The notes under the pieces: generated by a model
The model's input: the letters and a program-made list of their open reading frames with translations, nothing else
Told to the model about the DNA's origin: nothing
The model's database searches: none
Assembly: GCF_020215645.1 (NCBI RefSeq)
Contig: NZ_CP084058.1
Location: forward strand, 4,898,001 to 4,962,000
Origin: Nonomuraea gerenzanensis
GTDB taxonomy: Bacteria > Actinomycetota > Actinomycetes > Streptosporangiales > Streptosporangiaceae
Direction of reading: 5' to 3'
DNA length: 64,000 bases
Part shown: positions 8,896-18,314 of the stretch, piece after piece
How positions within the stretch are numbered: the stretch's first letter is position 1
Layout: each line of letters begins with the position of its first letter
Program-made: the position numbers and the translations under genes

Positions 8896-10124
8896 GGGGA
8901 CGACCGTAGCGGCAGCCGGGCCGAGACCCGCCATCCGGCCCCGGCGGGGCCCGCCTCCAGGTCGCCGCGCAGCAGCCGGGCACGCTCGTGCATCCCGGCC
9001 ACACCCCGCCCGCCCGCGGGGCCGGGTGCTCCTGCCGTACGCCCGCCGTCTGCGCGCGTCGTACGCCCGTCGTTGGCGATCTCCAGGCGCAGGTCCCCGC
9101 CCTCGACGGCGGCGGTCAGGCGGACGGGACCGTCGCCGTGCTTGATCGCGTTGGTCAGCGCCTCCTGCACGATGCGGTACGCCTCACGCGAGACCACGGC
9201 GGGCACCCCGGACAGATCCCCCACCTCCTGCCGCACCGGCGCACCGGACGCGGCGACCAGCTCGCCCAGGTCGGCCAGCGTGGCCTGCGGCGCGAGAGCG
9301 GCCTCGTCACCGCCGCTCCGGCCGTCGTCCCGCAGCACACCGAGAACATGGTCCAGATCCTCCAGCGCGGTCCGCGCGGACTGCTCGATTGCGGCCAGCG
9401 CGGTCCTGGCGGTGGCCGGGTCGCGGTCGAGGACCCGGCCGGCCGCGGCGGCCTGCAGGGTGACGACGCTGAGCGCGTGACCGACCGAGTCGTGCAGCTC
9501 GCGGGCCAGCCGGTTGCGCTCCGCCAGCGTACGGGCGTGCCTCTCGGCGGCGGCCAGCCGTTCGGCGGGGGTGGGCCCGAGCAGGACGGGCGCCAGCCGC
9601 GCCAGCAGCCCGCCCGCCCCGGCGGCCATCGCGACCAGCGCCGCCAGCAGCACGAGCCCGCCCGCCGCCCACCCCACGGCGCTCCACCCGGGGGTGACGA
9701 GAAAGCCGAGCACCACCGTGGACAGCCCCGTGACCGGCAGCGCCAGCGTGAACATTGTGAACGGCACGATCGCCAGCGTGCAGCCGCTGACCACCCCGCC
9801 GACGGCCAGGTGCAGCGTGAACCAGGCCGCCGTGCGCCGCCGCTCCTGCCACGAGCGCCCGTCCAGCCGCGGCGGCGTCTCCACCCGCGCCCCGAGCAGG
9901 CCCTGCGCCGCGTTCACCGACAGCCCGCGCACCGGCAGGAACAGCCCCGTCACGGCCACCACGGGCAGCACCGCGGCGAACACCCCGACCTGGGCGGGCA
10001 GCAGCACGTTGGCCGACTCGCCGCGCACCAGGCCGGAGATCAGCACGCCGACCATCATGTACGGCATCAGCAGGGCCCCGCCCAGGATCAGGCAGGTCCA
10101 GCGGCGGGGGAGCGTCCTTCTCAC
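8892..10124 (-). CDS. Sensor histidine kinase (HisKA_3 type)
   Basis: A 410-residue kinase of the NarL-partner class. Six or so hydrophobic helices occupy the first 190 residues. The dimerisation/phosphoacceptor box [19 protein letters not shown] and an HATPase_c domain follow, with the N-box NAIKHG and the glycine box GGRGVAGM. No extracellular sensor domain is evident, so it probably senses membrane or intramembrane signals. The start is the GTG at 10124. The frame remains open upstream, but that stretch lies antisense to clpP and is not typical coding. The gene is translationally coupled to the response regulator at 8251-8895. Confidence 0.9.
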   Translation of the reverse strand: MRRTLPRRWTCLILGGALLMPYMMVGVLISGLVRGESANVLLPAQVGVFAAVLPVVAVTGLFLPVRGLSVNAAQGLLGARVETPPRLDGRSWQERRRTAAWFTLHLAVGGVVSGCTLAIVPFTMFTLALPVTGLSTVVLGFLVTPGWSAVGWAAGGLVLLAALVAMAAGAGGLLARLAPVLLGPTPAERLAAAERHARTLAERNRLARELHDSVGHALSVVTLQAAAAGRVLDRDPATARTALAAIEQSARTALEDLDHVLGVLRDDGRSGGDEAALAPQATLADLGELVAASGAPVRQEVGDLSGVPAVVSREAYRIVQEALTNAIKHGDGPVRLTAAVEGGDLRLEIANDGRTTRADGGRTAGAPGPAGGRGVAGMHERARLLRGDLEAGPAGAGWRVSARLPLRSSP

Positions 10125-10269
10125 ATCCGCGATTGTATGTCGATGGAAATTCGCTGTCGGAGTAATGCGCTTTAAGAGAAATGCGCCGCCAGCGAAAACT
10201 TTCCTTAATTCCGGACGCCCGGCACTAGCGTTTTCCGAAGAAAGGCACGCATAGAAAGGAGCGCCCGTC
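10125..10269. promoter_or_regulatory. Divergent promoter region, kinase / clpP pair
   Basis: This 145-bp spacer is distinctly AT-richer than its surroundings. An inverted repeat, TTCGCTG at 10150-10156 and CAGCGAA at 10190-10196, brackets a direct repeat of AATGCGC. A strong ribosome binding site GAAAGGAG (10255-10262) precedes the clpP ATG. The repeats could bind an activator of the clpP pair such as PopR, which controls clpP3P4 in Streptomyces. That assignment is inference. Confidence 0.4.
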
Positions 10270-10833
10270 ATGACCGAGACCCAGCGCGCGGCCTGGCCTG
10301 ACCAGCTCAGCCAGCGCCTGCTCAAGGAGCGGATCGTCGTTCTCGGCCAGGAGGTCGACGACGAGATTTGCAACCGGCTCTGCGGGGAGCTGCTTTTGCT
10401 GGCGGCCGAGGATCCGCACCGCGACATAACGCTTTACATCAATTCACCGGGCGGCTCAGTGCAGGCCGGGATGGCGCTCTACGACATGATGCAGTTCATT
10501 CCGTGCGACGTGCAGACGGTGGCGATGGGGTTCGCCGCGTCGATGGGGCAGGTGCTGCTGACGGCCGGGGCGAAGGGCAAGCGCTACGCCCTGCCCAACG
10601 CGCGCATCGTGATGCACCAGCCGCTGGGCGGCATCGGCGGCTCGGCCAGCGACATCCAGATCCAGGCCGAGAACATGCTCTACACCAAGCGGCGGATGGC
10701 CGAGATCATCGCCCACCACACGGGCCAGCCGCTGGAGCGCATCCAGGCCGACTCCGACCGTGACCGCTGGTTCACCGCGCGGGAGGCGCTGGAGTACGGG
10801 ATCGTCGACCACATCGCAGAAGGGATGAACTGA
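10270..10833 (+). CDS. clpP: ATP-dependent Clp protease proteolytic subunit (first of a tandem pair)
   Basis: A 187-residue ClpP serine peptidase subunit. The catalytic triad is S91 (GFAASMGQ), H116 (VMHQPLG) and D165 (DSDRDRWF), and INSPGG forms the oxyanion/handle region. It would form heptameric rings with the next gene product and take substrates from a Clp ATPase. There is no clpX next to it, unlike the main clpP1P2-clpX locus of actinobacteria. This pair is therefore probably the conditional second set (clpP3P4-like). The ATG at 10270 has a good GAAAGGAG ribosome binding site. Confidence 0.93.
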   Translation: MTETQRAAWPDQLSQRLLKERIVVLGQEVDDEICNRLCGELLLLAAEDPHRDITLYINSPGGSVQAGMALYDMMQFIPCDVQTVAMGFAASMGQVLLTAGAKGKRYALPNARIVMHQPLGGIGGSASDIQIQAENMLYTKRRMAEIIAHHTGQPLERIQADSDRDRWFTAREALEYGIVDHIAEGMN

Positions 10834-10834
10834 C

Positions 10835-11452
10835 ATGAGCGGCCGTTACGTGCTGCCCACCTTCACCGAACGCACCTCGTACGGGATCAAGGAGATGAAC
10901 CCGTACAACAAGCTGTTCGAGGACCGCGTGGTGTTCCTGGCGGCGCCGATCGACGACACCGTCGCCAACGACGTGATGGCGCAGCTGCTGACGCTGGAGT
11001 CGCTCGACCCCGACCAGGACATCAACCTCTACATCAACTCGCCGGGCGGCTCGTTCACCGCGATGACGGCCATCTACGACACGATGCAGTTCGTCCGCCC
11101 GGAGATCCACACGGTCTGCATCGGCGAGGCGGCCTCGGCGGCGGCGGTCCTGCTGGCGGCGGGCACGCCCGGCAAGCGCGCCGCCCTGCCGCACGCGCGC
11201 GTGCTGCTGCACCAGCCGCACACCGAGGGCGGGCGCGGCCAGGGCAGCGACCTGGAGATCCACGCCAGGGAGATCCTGCGGATGCGCGACCAGCAGGAGG
11301 AGATCCTGGCCAGGCACACCGGCAGGGGAGTGCTGGAGATCAGGAAGGACATCGAGCGCGACCGCATCTTCACGGCCGAGCAGGCGCGCACCTACCAGCT
11401 GATCGACGACATCTACGCCTCCAGGAAGCGGACGCCGGCGCCGGCCCGCTGA
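10835..11452 (+). CDS. clpP: ATP-dependent Clp protease proteolytic subunit (second of the pair)
   Basis: A 205-residue ClpP paralogue starting one base after the previous stop, so the two are certainly cotranscribed. The triad is S101 ([11 protein letters not shown]), H126 (LLHQPHT) and D176 (IERDRIF). The usual Met after the active Ser is Ala. An N-terminal extension reading [18 protein letters not shown] and a Gly-rich handle insertion ([10 protein letters not shown]) distinguish it from its partner. That fits a hetero-tetradecamer of two different rings. The neighbouring AraC-type regulator at 11622 is a candidate controller, by position only. Confidence 0.92.
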   Translation: MSGRYVLPTFTERTSYGIKEMNPYNKLFEDRVVFLAAPIDDTVANDVMAQLLTLESLDPDQDINLYINSPGGSFTAMTAIYDTMQFVRPEIHTVCIGEAASAAAVLLAAGTPGKRAALPHARVLLHQPHTEGGRGQGSDLEIHAREILRMRDQQEEILARHTGRGVLEIRKDIERDRIFTAEQARTYQLIDDIYASRKRTPAPAR

Positions 11453-11621
11453 ACGGGTGTCCCGGCGGGGCGGCGCCGTCACGGGCGCCGCACCGCCCAT
11501 CCGCGCGCGCGGATTACCATCTCGGTATGGCCGGTCGTTCAGCTCGTCGCGTCAGCCCCGCTCCGGTGCCGGCGTGCGCGGGCCGCGCATCCCACGGGCG
11601 CGGCGGCGGGTGGAGTGCGCC

Positions 11622-12590
11622 ATGGAGCCGATGACCTTCGACAGCCGTGACCTCGGGCAGACGGAGGAGTTCCTCAGCAAGGCCTACGCCAGGATGCGCA
11701 TCGGGTCCGACGCGGACAGCCCGCGCACCAGGATCGCGCGCCAGGTCCTCGGCTCGGTCAGCGTGGACCGGCTGCGGCTGGAGTACACCGTGAGCTACGA
11801 GGTGCATCCGCTCGGCAAGGTGTGCCTGTGCCTGGTGGAGACGGGGTCCATCGCCCAGCAGGTCGCGGGGCAGGAGGAGGAGGTGTTCGGGCCGGGCGAC
11901 ACCGTGTTCTTCGCGCCGCCGGACCGGCCCTACACCGGCGAGGTCCGCGACGCCGGCTACACCATCGTCATGCTCGGCGACGCGTTGCTGCAGGAGGTGG
12001 CCGGCACCGCCCCGGGCGGCGCACCGGAGCCGGTGCGGTTGCTGGGGCACCGGCCCGTCTCCGCCGCCGCCGGCCGCCACCTGCGGCGCACGATCGCCTA
12101 CCTGCGTGACGACGTGCTGGCCGACCCGGAGCTGGCCGCCGAGCCGCTCGTGGTCTCCACGGCCGGTCAGCTGCTGGCGGCCAGCGTCCTCACGGCCCTG
12201 CCCAGCAACGCCACCACCGCCGCCACCGCGGCCACCGACGCCACCGCCACGGACCGCCGCGACGCCCACCCCCAGACGCTGCGCCGCGCCATCGCCTACA
12301 TCGACGAGCACGCCGGCGCGCCCATCGGCATCGACGAGATCGCCGCCGCGGCCCGGGTCAGCGCCCGCGCCCTGCAGTACGCCTTCCGCCGGCACCTGAA
12401 CACCACCCCGCTCGGCTACCTGCGCCAGGCCCGCCTGGCCCGCGCGCACGCCGAGCTGGCGGTCGGCGACCCGGCCACGACCACGGTCGCCACGATCGCC
12501 GCCCGCTGGGGCTTCTTCCACCCCGGCCGCTTCGCCCTGTCCTACAAGGACGCCTACGGGCGCGCGCCCAGTGACACCTTGCACACCTAG
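11622..12590 (+). CDS. AraC-family transcriptional regulator
   Basis: A 322-residue regulator. The N-terminal half is a cupin-like sensing domain (VFGPGDTVFFAPPDRPYTGEV). An Ala/Thr-rich linker follows, then the C-terminal AraC double helix-turn-helix (about residues 222-320), with IDEIAAAARVSARALQYAFRRH and PLGYLRQARLARAHAEL. GFFHPGRFALSYKDAYGRAPS is the family signature at the end. The ATG at 11622 was chosen because the frame upstream carries only low-complexity Arg-rich sequence. A second ATG lies nine bases on. The ligand and targets are unknown. Confidence 0.87.
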   Translation: MEPMTFDSRDLGQTEEFLSKAYARMRIGSDADSPRTRIARQVLGSVSVDRLRLEYTVSYEVHPLGKVCLCLVETGSIAQQVAGQEEEVFGPGDTVFFAPPDRPYTGEVRDAGYTIVMLGDALLQEVAGTAPGGAPEPVRLLGHRPVSAAAGRHLRRTIAYLRDDVLADPELAAEPLVVSTAGQLLAASVLTALPSNATTAATAATDATATDRRDAHPQTLRRAIAYIDEHAGAPIGIDEIAAAARVSARALQYAFRRHLNTTPLGYLRQARLARAHAELAVGDPATTTVATIAARWGFFHPGRFALSYKDAYGRAPSDTLHT

Positions 12591-12799
12591 GCGGCCGATT
12601 TCGCTGATGGGACAGCGGCGGGCGGAAACCTTCGCCTAGTGTGCTGACCGGGCACGGTCGCAGGGCCAAGAGTGAAGTCACGATTCGATCGAAACCGTGC
12701 CGGCAAGAAACTCACGATGGAGCCCACGCTGGAACAGCTGTGTACGACCACGCCAAGGCTCGAGCTCCCGGCACGGCAACCACAGGTCGCCGGGACACC

Positions 12800-13174
12800 A
12801 TGCCGGCCCTGAGCCTGAGCAGCCGCGAGCTGCCCGGGGGAGTGCTGATCACCGTGACCGGTGAGCTCGACTCCACCAACGCCGATCAGCTGGAGTCCTA
12901 CGCCGACCGGCACCGCGGCCCCGGCCCCGGCCTGATCCTCGACCTGAACGAGCTGACCTTCATGGACAGCCGCGGCCTGCACGTGCTGCTGCGGCTCAAC
13001 GCCGCCGTACGCCGGCAGGGCGGGCTGCTGCGGCTGGCGGGCGTGCAGGACGTGCCCGCGCGCGTCCTGCAGATCACGGGGGTGTGGCTGGCGCTGCACA
13101 TCCACCCCGACGCCCAGCACGCCGCCGCCGCGATGCGCGATCACCGGACGAACGGAGTCGCGCGGCCGTCCTGA
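12800..13174 (+). CDS. STAS-domain anti-sigma factor antagonist
   Basis: A 124-residue single STAS domain. ITVTGELDSTNADQL and LILDLNELTFMDSRGLHVL are characteristic. S57 in MDSRGL is the residue phosphorylated by anti-sigma kinases in SpoIIAA/RsbV-type antagonists. It would release a sigma factor from an anti-sigma kinase when dephosphorylated, but no kinase or sigma gene is adjacent. The ATG at 12800 begins just before the first strand. The open frame to its left has no family-like sequence. Orphan STAS genes of this type are very common in actinomycetes. Confidence 0.87.
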   Translation: MPALSLSSRELPGGVLITVTGELDSTNADQLESYADRHRGPGPGLILDLNELTFMDSRGLHVLLRLNAAVRRQGGLLRLAGVQDVPARVLQITGVWLALHIHPDAQHAAAAMRDHRTNGVARPS

Positions 13175-13280
13175 CGGGCACCCGAACGGAGCCGGGCCCT
13201 GAGAGCGGGAAGGCGTCACGGCCGGGTGTGGCTGTGCTGTCCAAGAGGTGTGACCACCATGGCGACAGCAAGGAGTTCAG

Positions 13281-13341
13281 CGTGGACGTCGCGCGGGCGG
13301 CCCTCGGCTCGCCGGCACCTGGTCGCGGGCTGACCGCCTGA
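13281..13341 (+). CDS. Possible short upstream ORF (19 codons)
   Basis: A GTG at 13281 sits six bases after a perfect AAGGAG (13269-13274). The 19-codon frame ends in a TGA that overlaps the ATG of the following membrane-protein gene as TGATG. Such overlap supports translational coupling by reinitiation. There is no homology argument, and chance is quite possible in DNA of this composition. Confidence 0.25.
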
Positions 13342-13832
13342 TGCAGACCCTCCTGCACACGGCGGCGGCAACGGTCGGCTGCGCGCTGGCCCTCGCCCCC
13401 GCACTCCTGCCCTCCGGCCGCGCGGACAGGAAGTGGCCGTACGTCGTCATGGCGTTCGGCATGGCGGCCGGGCACCTGAACGGCTTCTTCCTCGTCGTCG
13501 CGGTGCTCGCGCTGCTGACCGGCGGCTGGCTGTGCGGCTCACCCGCCCGCCGCGCCGAGCTGGGTCACCACCTCCAGGACTTCGTGCTCATGTCCGTCCT
13601 GCTGGTGCTGGCGGCGCTCGGCGGGCCGGGGCTCGACGCCGGCCCGCCGGGTCACGCGCATGACGGCGGGTCGCTGGCCGCGGCGGCGCTGGTCATCGGG
13701 CTGGGCTGGACGTGCGCCCGGCTCGTCCGCGTCCTGCCGGGCCGCAACGCGGACCGCGGCTCGCTCGGCCGGGACGCGTGCTCGGCCGGGATGGCGGCCA
13801 GCATGGCGTTCATGGCCGCACTCGCCCTCTAG
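13341..13832 (+). CDS. Small integral membrane protein (DUF5134-like)
   Basis: A 163-residue protein with four to five hydrophobic helices (about 5-22, 33-60, 78-95, 108-130 and 145-163). A loop rich in Gly/His, PPGHAHDGG, lies near residue 105 and could bind metal. The hydrophobic C-terminus and length resemble DUF5134, but the match is only by eye. The function is unknown. Coding quality is good (nearly all G/C-ending codons). The start lacks its own ribosome binding site and may depend on the short upstream frame ending at 13341. Confidence 0.6.
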   Translation: MQTLLHTAAATVGCALALAPALLPSGRADRKWPYVVMAFGMAAGHLNGFFLVVAVLALLTGGWLCGSPARRAELGHHLQDFVLMSVLLVLAALGGPGLDAGPPGHAHDGGSLAAAALVIGLGWTCARLVRVLPGRNADRGSLGRDACSAGMAASMAFMAALAL

Positions 13833-13894
13833 CGCGTCGCGGGCGGGCCGGCCCGCGCCACAGGGCCGTGCCGCCGGCAGGACGCCCGTCCTTG

Positions 13895-14659
13895 TCACTT
13901 CCCGTGCGGGTCCGCGGCGTTCAGCGTCGCCACGACCTCGTCGTAGTCACCCCGAGCCTCCCCGTAACGCAGGAACTTCACCCGCTCGACCTGAATCTCC
14001 TTCGCCTCCGGCTGGCTCTCCAGCAGCGTGACGACCTCCGACACGAACTCCTCCAGCGGCATCGCGAACTCGCTGCTCTCCTGCCCGGGCAGCAACGCCG
14101 TCCGGACGGACGGCGGCTCCAGCTCCATGACCTTCACACTGGTACCGGCCAGCTGCAGCCGCAGCGACTCGCTGAGCATGTGGATCGCGGCCTTGGAGGC
14201 GTTGTAACTCGGCGTCACCTTCAGCGGCGCGAACGCCAGCCCCGAGGAGACGGTGACGATCGTGGCGTCCGGCTGCGCCTGCAGCTGCTCGACGAAGGCC
14301 GCGATGAGCCGGATCGGCCCCAGCACGTTGGTCGTCACCACCTCCTCGGCGGAGGCCAGGAACGACTCGGGCCGCCGCCAGTCCTCGACCCGCATGATCC
14401 CGGCCATCGTGACCAGCACGTTGAGCCCGGGATGCCGGGCCAGCACCTGCTTGGCGGCGGCGTCGATGCTCGCCGCGTCCGTCGTGTCGATCTGTACGGT
14501 GTCGATGCCGGGGTGCTCGGCGGCGATCCGCTCGAGCAGCTCCGTGCGGCGGCCGCCGATGACGACGGTGTTGCCCTTGGCCTGGAGGGCGAGCGCGAGG
14601 GCGAGGCCGATGCCGCTGGTGGCGCCGGGGATGAAGACGGTGTTTCCGGAGATGTTCAT
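13895..14659 (-). CDS. Short-chain dehydrogenase/reductase (DltE-like)
   Basis: A 254-residue classical SDR oxidoreductase. The cofactor motif is GATSGIG (residues 12-18). The NNAG-equivalent is TMAGIM, and the catalytic residues are S138/S139, Y152 and K156 (SYNASK). GGRR after the second strand indicates NADP preference. The closing sequence resembles DltE-type SDRs. The substrate is unknown. The ATG at 14659 overlaps the TGA of the truncated integrase gene as ATGA. This places a chromosomal-looking gene immediately downstream of a mobile-element relic. Confidence 0.88.
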   Translation of the reverse strand: MNISGNTVFIPGATSGIGLALALALQAKGNTVVIGGRRTELLERIAAEHPGIDTVQIDTTDAASIDAAAKQVLARHPGLNVLVTMAGIMRVEDWRRPESFLASAEEVVTTNVLGPIRLIAAFVEQLQAQPDATIVTVSSGLAFAPLKVTPSYNASKAAIHMLSESLRLQLAGTSVKVMELEPPSVRTALLPGQESSEFAMPLEEFVSEVVTLLESQPEAKEIQVERVKFLRYGEARGDYDEVVATLNAADPHGK

Positions 14660-15699
14660 GCTTCGAGATTGGCGTGTCCGGCGGCGCCGGTGCAGAGAGC
14701 GGTTGTCGGGGGATCGGCGATCCCCCGTTCCCGCAGCCGAATTCTGCTCCGCAGGCGCTGGCCATGTCGCTGACCTCCTGTTTCTCCTCTGGCAAGTGGG
14801 ATGGTGCGGGGGTAGGGGGAGCGGGGAGACCGAAGGGAGACCGCGGGTCGCGGACAGTCTTCTCCCGGGGGAGCCGTCCGGGGCACCAGGGCGGCGCTGG
14901 CCTCCGCCGCGGCGTGTGCCACCTCCGGCAGCACAGCGGTGTAGAGATCGGAGGTCACGACGAGGCTGGAGTGCCGCAGCATCGCCGAGATGATCTTCAT
15001 GTCGCTGCCCGCGGCGAGCGAGAGCGTTGCCGCGCCGTGGCGCAAGTCGTGCAGCCGGATCGGCGGCAGCCCGGCGGCGAAGCAGAGCTTCTCGAAACGC
15101 TTACTGACCACGTCAGGGTGCAACGGCGTGCCGTCCGGCTTGGTGAAGATACGTCCGCTGCCCCGCCAGGCCGGGCCCCATAGCCGCCTGTCCGCGCGTT
15201 GCCGCGTACGGTGCATGCGCAGCACGTCGAGGGTGGCCTGATCGAGGGCGACCAGGTTGTCGGAGGACTCGGTCTGCGGGGCGCCCTCTTCGACCTGTCC
15301 GTTGACGACCGTGAGCTGCGTGGTCACCGACAGCGTGCCTTCGTCGGTGTCGAGGTCGCTCCAGCGCGCACCGCATGCCTCGCCGCGGCGCAGCCCGCGG
15401 AAAGCGATCAGGTGGAACAGCGCGTACAGCCGGTCGGTGACGGCATGATCGAGGAACGCGCCGAGCTGAGCCGGAGTCCACACCATGACGGGAGAGGGAC
15501 GCAGGTCAGCGCAGGCCCACACCGTGATGGTCCGGCGACGACGGAGCTCGGGGTCGGCGCGCACCGCCTCGAGGCGCTTGGCGAAGGCCCGGTCGAACGC
15601 CTCGACCCGGGCCTTGGTCCACACCAGGCCCTTGGGTTTCCTCGCCGCGGGCAGGTGCATCAGGGCAGCGGCGTTGAAGGTGACCAGGTGCTCGCGCAT
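14656..15699 (-). pseudogene. Tyrosine recombinase (phage/ICE integrase), N-terminally truncated
   Basis: About 347 residues of a site-specific integrase are readable from an ATG at 15699. Catalytic residues visible are R104 (FRGLRRGE), H217 and R220 (LHDLRHG), H243 (MLRHSSL) and the nucleophile Y253 (SDLYTAV). The normal N-terminal arm-binding and core-binding domains are missing. The first readable residues, LVTFNAAALMHLPAARKPK, belong to the end of the core-binding domain of full-length homologues. The usual hairpin Lys position (APQTESS) lacks a lysine. I judge it inactive. Upstream sequence (15700-15840) no longer reads as integrase in any frame. Confidence 0.8.
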
Positions 15700-15960
15700 G
15701 GCGCCAAGAGCCTGACCGTCCCGACCGGCCCCTCGGGGTCGGCCACCGGATCCTGCGCCGCAGCGAGAACGTCGACCGCTCCGGCCGGCCCTCTCGCGCC
15801 ACCGCACGCATCCCGTACGCCGAGGTCCAAGGCCGCCTGAGCCGTGCTGAAGCCGCCGCGCAGCTTCCGCCGGCTTCAGCCCCTTGAGCCAGGGCCGGCG
15901 CTTCCTTTCCCCGGAGCGCCGGTCCTGCCCCGGCACCACCCTCTCCGAAGGGAGGCCGCC
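15700..15960 (+). other. Breakpoint segment with an orphan coding-like stretch
   Basis: This is the stretch between the broken integrase and the next gene. In the plus strand a frame open from about 15684 to 15887 reads with strongly G/C-ending codons (including HRILRRSENVDRSG and IPYAEVQGRLSRAEAAAQL) but has no plausible start. It may be the tail of a gene destroyed by the same event. I do not recognise the family. The end of the segment carries the AGGGAGG ribosome binding site for the gene at 15961. Confidence 0.3.
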
Positions 15961-16620
15961 TTGCCCCACACCGGACCGGCTCCCGTCCGGGCCGAGACCC
16001 TCACGTTGTCCATCGCGCCCTACGGCGACCTGCGCCTCCAGGCCCACCCCAACCCGGCTGCCGGCACACTGCGCTGCCTGGCACGCAGCACCTTCGTCAC
16101 CGGCGTCTTCCTCCTGGAACCGGCCTTCGACGGCGACAACCCCGACCCTGCAACCACCCGCCTGCACATCCACTACGGCGACGAACTCCCCGCCGGAGCA
16201 CACACCGGCACCTACCGGCCCCACCGCCCCCTCATCGACGGCACCATCCGGCTGGCCGACTCCACCACCATCGACACGCGAACCGCACGTGATGCCCGCA
16301 TCCGGATCTACCACCGCGACGCCACTAGCTCCCACCGCAGAGCCCGCGTCCCCGCCCCCATCGCCCGGCGCATCGCCACCGTGATCGCCGCCCTGGCCAC
16401 CTACTGGTCGCAGCGGCCCGACGCGGATCAGCTCCGCCACGCCGCCGCCCGCACCCTCCTGCAACGCATCGGGCTGGATCGCAAGCACGCCACCATCGCC
16501 GAACTCGAAGCGCTCATCGCCGACCGCCAGCGCGAACTCGCCGAACAACGCGCCCAACTGGCTCGCATGACCGCCCTCCTGGCCGACGACAGCCCCCCAG
16601 CACCCTCCCAAGCCGCCTGA
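15961..16620 (+). CDS. Hypothetical protein with C-terminal coiled coil
   Basis: A 219-residue protein not recognised. A beta-rich N-terminal part (LRLQAHPNPAAGTLRCLARS and the following DGDNPDPATTRLHIHYGDEL) is followed by a basic linker. A helical C-terminus comes next, ending in a heptad-like segment (ELEALIADRQRELAEQRAQLARM, about residues 180-203). The TTG at 15961 is chosen because AGGGAGG lies seven bases upstream. The frame to the left is out of character. It is the first gene of a tight plus-strand group with the VWA and DUF4192 genes, which look like element cargo. Confidence 0.6.
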   Translation: MPHTGPAPVRAETLTLSIAPYGDLRLQAHPNPAAGTLRCLARSTFVTGVFLLEPAFDGDNPDPATTRLHIHYGDELPAGAHTGTYRPHRPLIDGTIRLADSTTIDTRTARDARIRIYHRDATSSHRRARVPAPIARRIATVIAALATYWSQRPDADQLRHAAARTLLQRIGLDRKHATIAELEALIADRQRELAEQRAQLARMTALLADDSPPAPSQAA

Positions 16621-16647
16621 ACGCCACCTGCCATGAAAGGAACGACC

Positions 16648-17256
16648 ATGCCCCACCCGAACCGCCGCCACCTCGCCGTCATCCTCGACCGATCCGGCTC
16701 CATGAACCGCATCAAGGACGACGCCGAAGGCGGCCTGAAGGCCTTCCTGGCCGCCCAGCAGACCAACCCCGCCGAAACCCTCATCTCGCTGTACTTGTTC
16801 GACCACCGCTACGAGGTGGCCTACGAATACCAGCCCTTGCAGGACATCCCGGACTTCGCCCTGCTGCCCGGAGGCAAGACCGCTCTGCTCGATGCCATCG
16901 GCATGACCATCACCCGCCTGAAGGACCACCTCGAGGCGATGCCCGAAGGGGAACGACCCAGCGAGATCATCGTGGTCATCCTCACCGATGGCCACGAGAA
17001 CGCCTCCATCAGATGGCGCTCCCGCACCGAGATCCGCCACCTCATCGACGAGCAGACCTCCCAAGGCTGGAAGTTCCACTACCTCGACGCCACCCCCAAC
17101 GCCTTCACCAAGGCCGCGAACTTCGGCATCGCCCGGGACAACACGCTGCAGTTCAGCACCGACCGCACGCAAGAAGCGCTCACCCGACTCGGACGCGTGA
17201 CCTCCCACGGCGAACAAGGCTTCACCGACGACGACCGCGACGCCACACGCCACTGA
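16648..17256 (+). CDS. VWA-domain protein
   Basis: A 202-residue soluble von Willebrand A protein. The MIDAS motif is intact: LDRSGSM (DxSxS, residues 14-20), the threonine in GGKTALLDAIG, and the aspartate in ILTDGHENAS. No signal peptide or membrane anchor is present, so it is intracellular. Proteins of this shape accompany DUF4192 and other plasmid- or ICE-borne genes in actinobacteria, often near TerD-type systems. The function is unknown. The ATG at 16648 has AAAGGA upstream and is preferred over an ATG fifteen bases earlier. Confidence 0.8.
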   Translation: MPHPNRRHLAVILDRSGSMNRIKDDAEGGLKAFLAAQQTNPAETLISLYLFDHRYEVAYEYQPLQDIPDFALLPGGKTALLDAIGMTITRLKDHLEAMPEGERPSEIIVVILTDGHENASIRWRSRTEIRHLIDEQTSQGWKFHYLDATPNAFTKAANFGIARDNTLQFSTDRTQEALTRLGRVTSHGEQGFTDDDRDATRH

Positions 17257-17327
17257 CCCCCGTCGCCGCCCCTGCAGCAGCGGCGGCGCCACCTCCAGCC
17301 GCTTCACTCAGCCCATGAGGAGGACCC

Positions 17328-18314
17328 ATGCAGCACATCCCCGACCAGCCCGAATGGTCCGTAACGACGATCCGGCTCCAAGGCCCCGCCGACCTCATCG
17401 CGATGGTGCCGTACCTCATCGGCTACCACCCGCACGACGGCCTCCTGCTCGTCACGGTCAACCACGACATCGTCACCGCCATCAGCCGCTATGGCCTGCC
17501 CGAACAGGCGCCCGCCCCGGATGAGCTCATCAGCCAAGCCGTCCAGTTGCTGATCCGTCACGCGTCTGCTCGCGTCGCTCTCATCGGCTACGGACCGGGG
17601 GAGCGCATCACTCCGTACATGAACGCCTTCTCGCGGAAACTCACCGAACAAGGCATCGACATCATCGACATGATCCGGTGTGAGAACGGCCGCTACTGGT
17701 CCTACCTCTGCTCGAACCCCGCCTGTTGCTCACCCACCGGCACCTCGTGCGACACCGGCAGCAATCCTGCCGCGGCCCACGCGGTCCTGGCCGGTTTGGT
17801 CGCCCTGCCCGACCAACAAGTCCTCCGGCAGACCCTGGCCTCCGGGCAAGGGCGGGATCGCGAGATCATGAACGCGGCCACCGCCGAAGCCCGGGCCCGG
17901 GCCCGGGCCGAAGCCAAGCTCAACACGCGAGGCTTCGACGACCGCTACTGGTTCGCGGAAGGAGTCGAACACGTTCACAAGTGCCACGAGCACGTCCAGG
18001 CCGGACGCCCCATCCCGGCCGCGGAACTCGCGTGGCTGGGAGTGCTCCTCACCGGGGTTCTCGTGCGCGATCGCGCCTACACGTTGTACCAGCAGTACGG
18101 GGCCGAAGTCGCACGCAGGCTCTGGACCGAGGTGACCCGCCGGATCGACCCGGCATATGCCGCCGCGCCGACGTCCATCCTGAGACACCTCTGCAATCGG
18201 TCCTACTCTCGCCCTGCACAACTGCCCCTGGGCGACTACAGACCCGCCGGATGGCTCGGCAACCACTCCCTGCGCGCCGCCTTGGGGAGAGCGCAGTCCG
18301 CTCCGCCGGCGTGA
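17328..18314 (+). CDS. DUF4192 domain protein
   Basis: A 328-residue member of the actinobacterial DUF4192 family. The N-terminal signature is DLIAMVPYLIGYHPHDGLLLV, and the central RYWSYLCSNPACCSPTG is typical. The last 70 residues, from about PTSILRHLCNRSYS, do not continue with the Ala-rich pattern I expect for the family. An old frameshift or a divergent tail is therefore possible. Codons remain G/C-ending to the stop. The start ATG has a strong GAGGAGG. The function is unknown. The context of truncated integrase, VWA and DUF4192 suggests mobile-element cargo. Confidence 0.75.
   Translation: MQHIPDQPEWSVTTIRLQGPADLIAMVPYLIGYHPHDGLLLVTVNHDIVTAISRYGLPEQAPAPDELISQAVQLLIRHASARVALIGYGPGERITPYMNAFSRKLTEQGIDIIDMIRCENGRYWSYLCSNPACCSPTGTSCDTGSNPAAAHAVLAGLVALPDQQVLRQTLASGQGRDREIMNAATAEARARARAEAKLNTRGFDDRYWFAEGVEHVHKCHEHVQAGRPIPAAELAWLGVLLTGVLVRDRAYTLYQQYGAEVARRLWTEVTRRIDPAYAAAPTSILRHLCNRSYSRPAQLPLGDYRPAGWLGNHSLRAALGRAQSAPPA

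Noticed and set aside
10125..10427. Extension of the histidine kinase start leftward through the clpP promoter
   Set aside because: The extra residues lie antisense to clpP and lack hydrophobic or kinase character. The GTG at 10124 directly precedes the first membrane helix.
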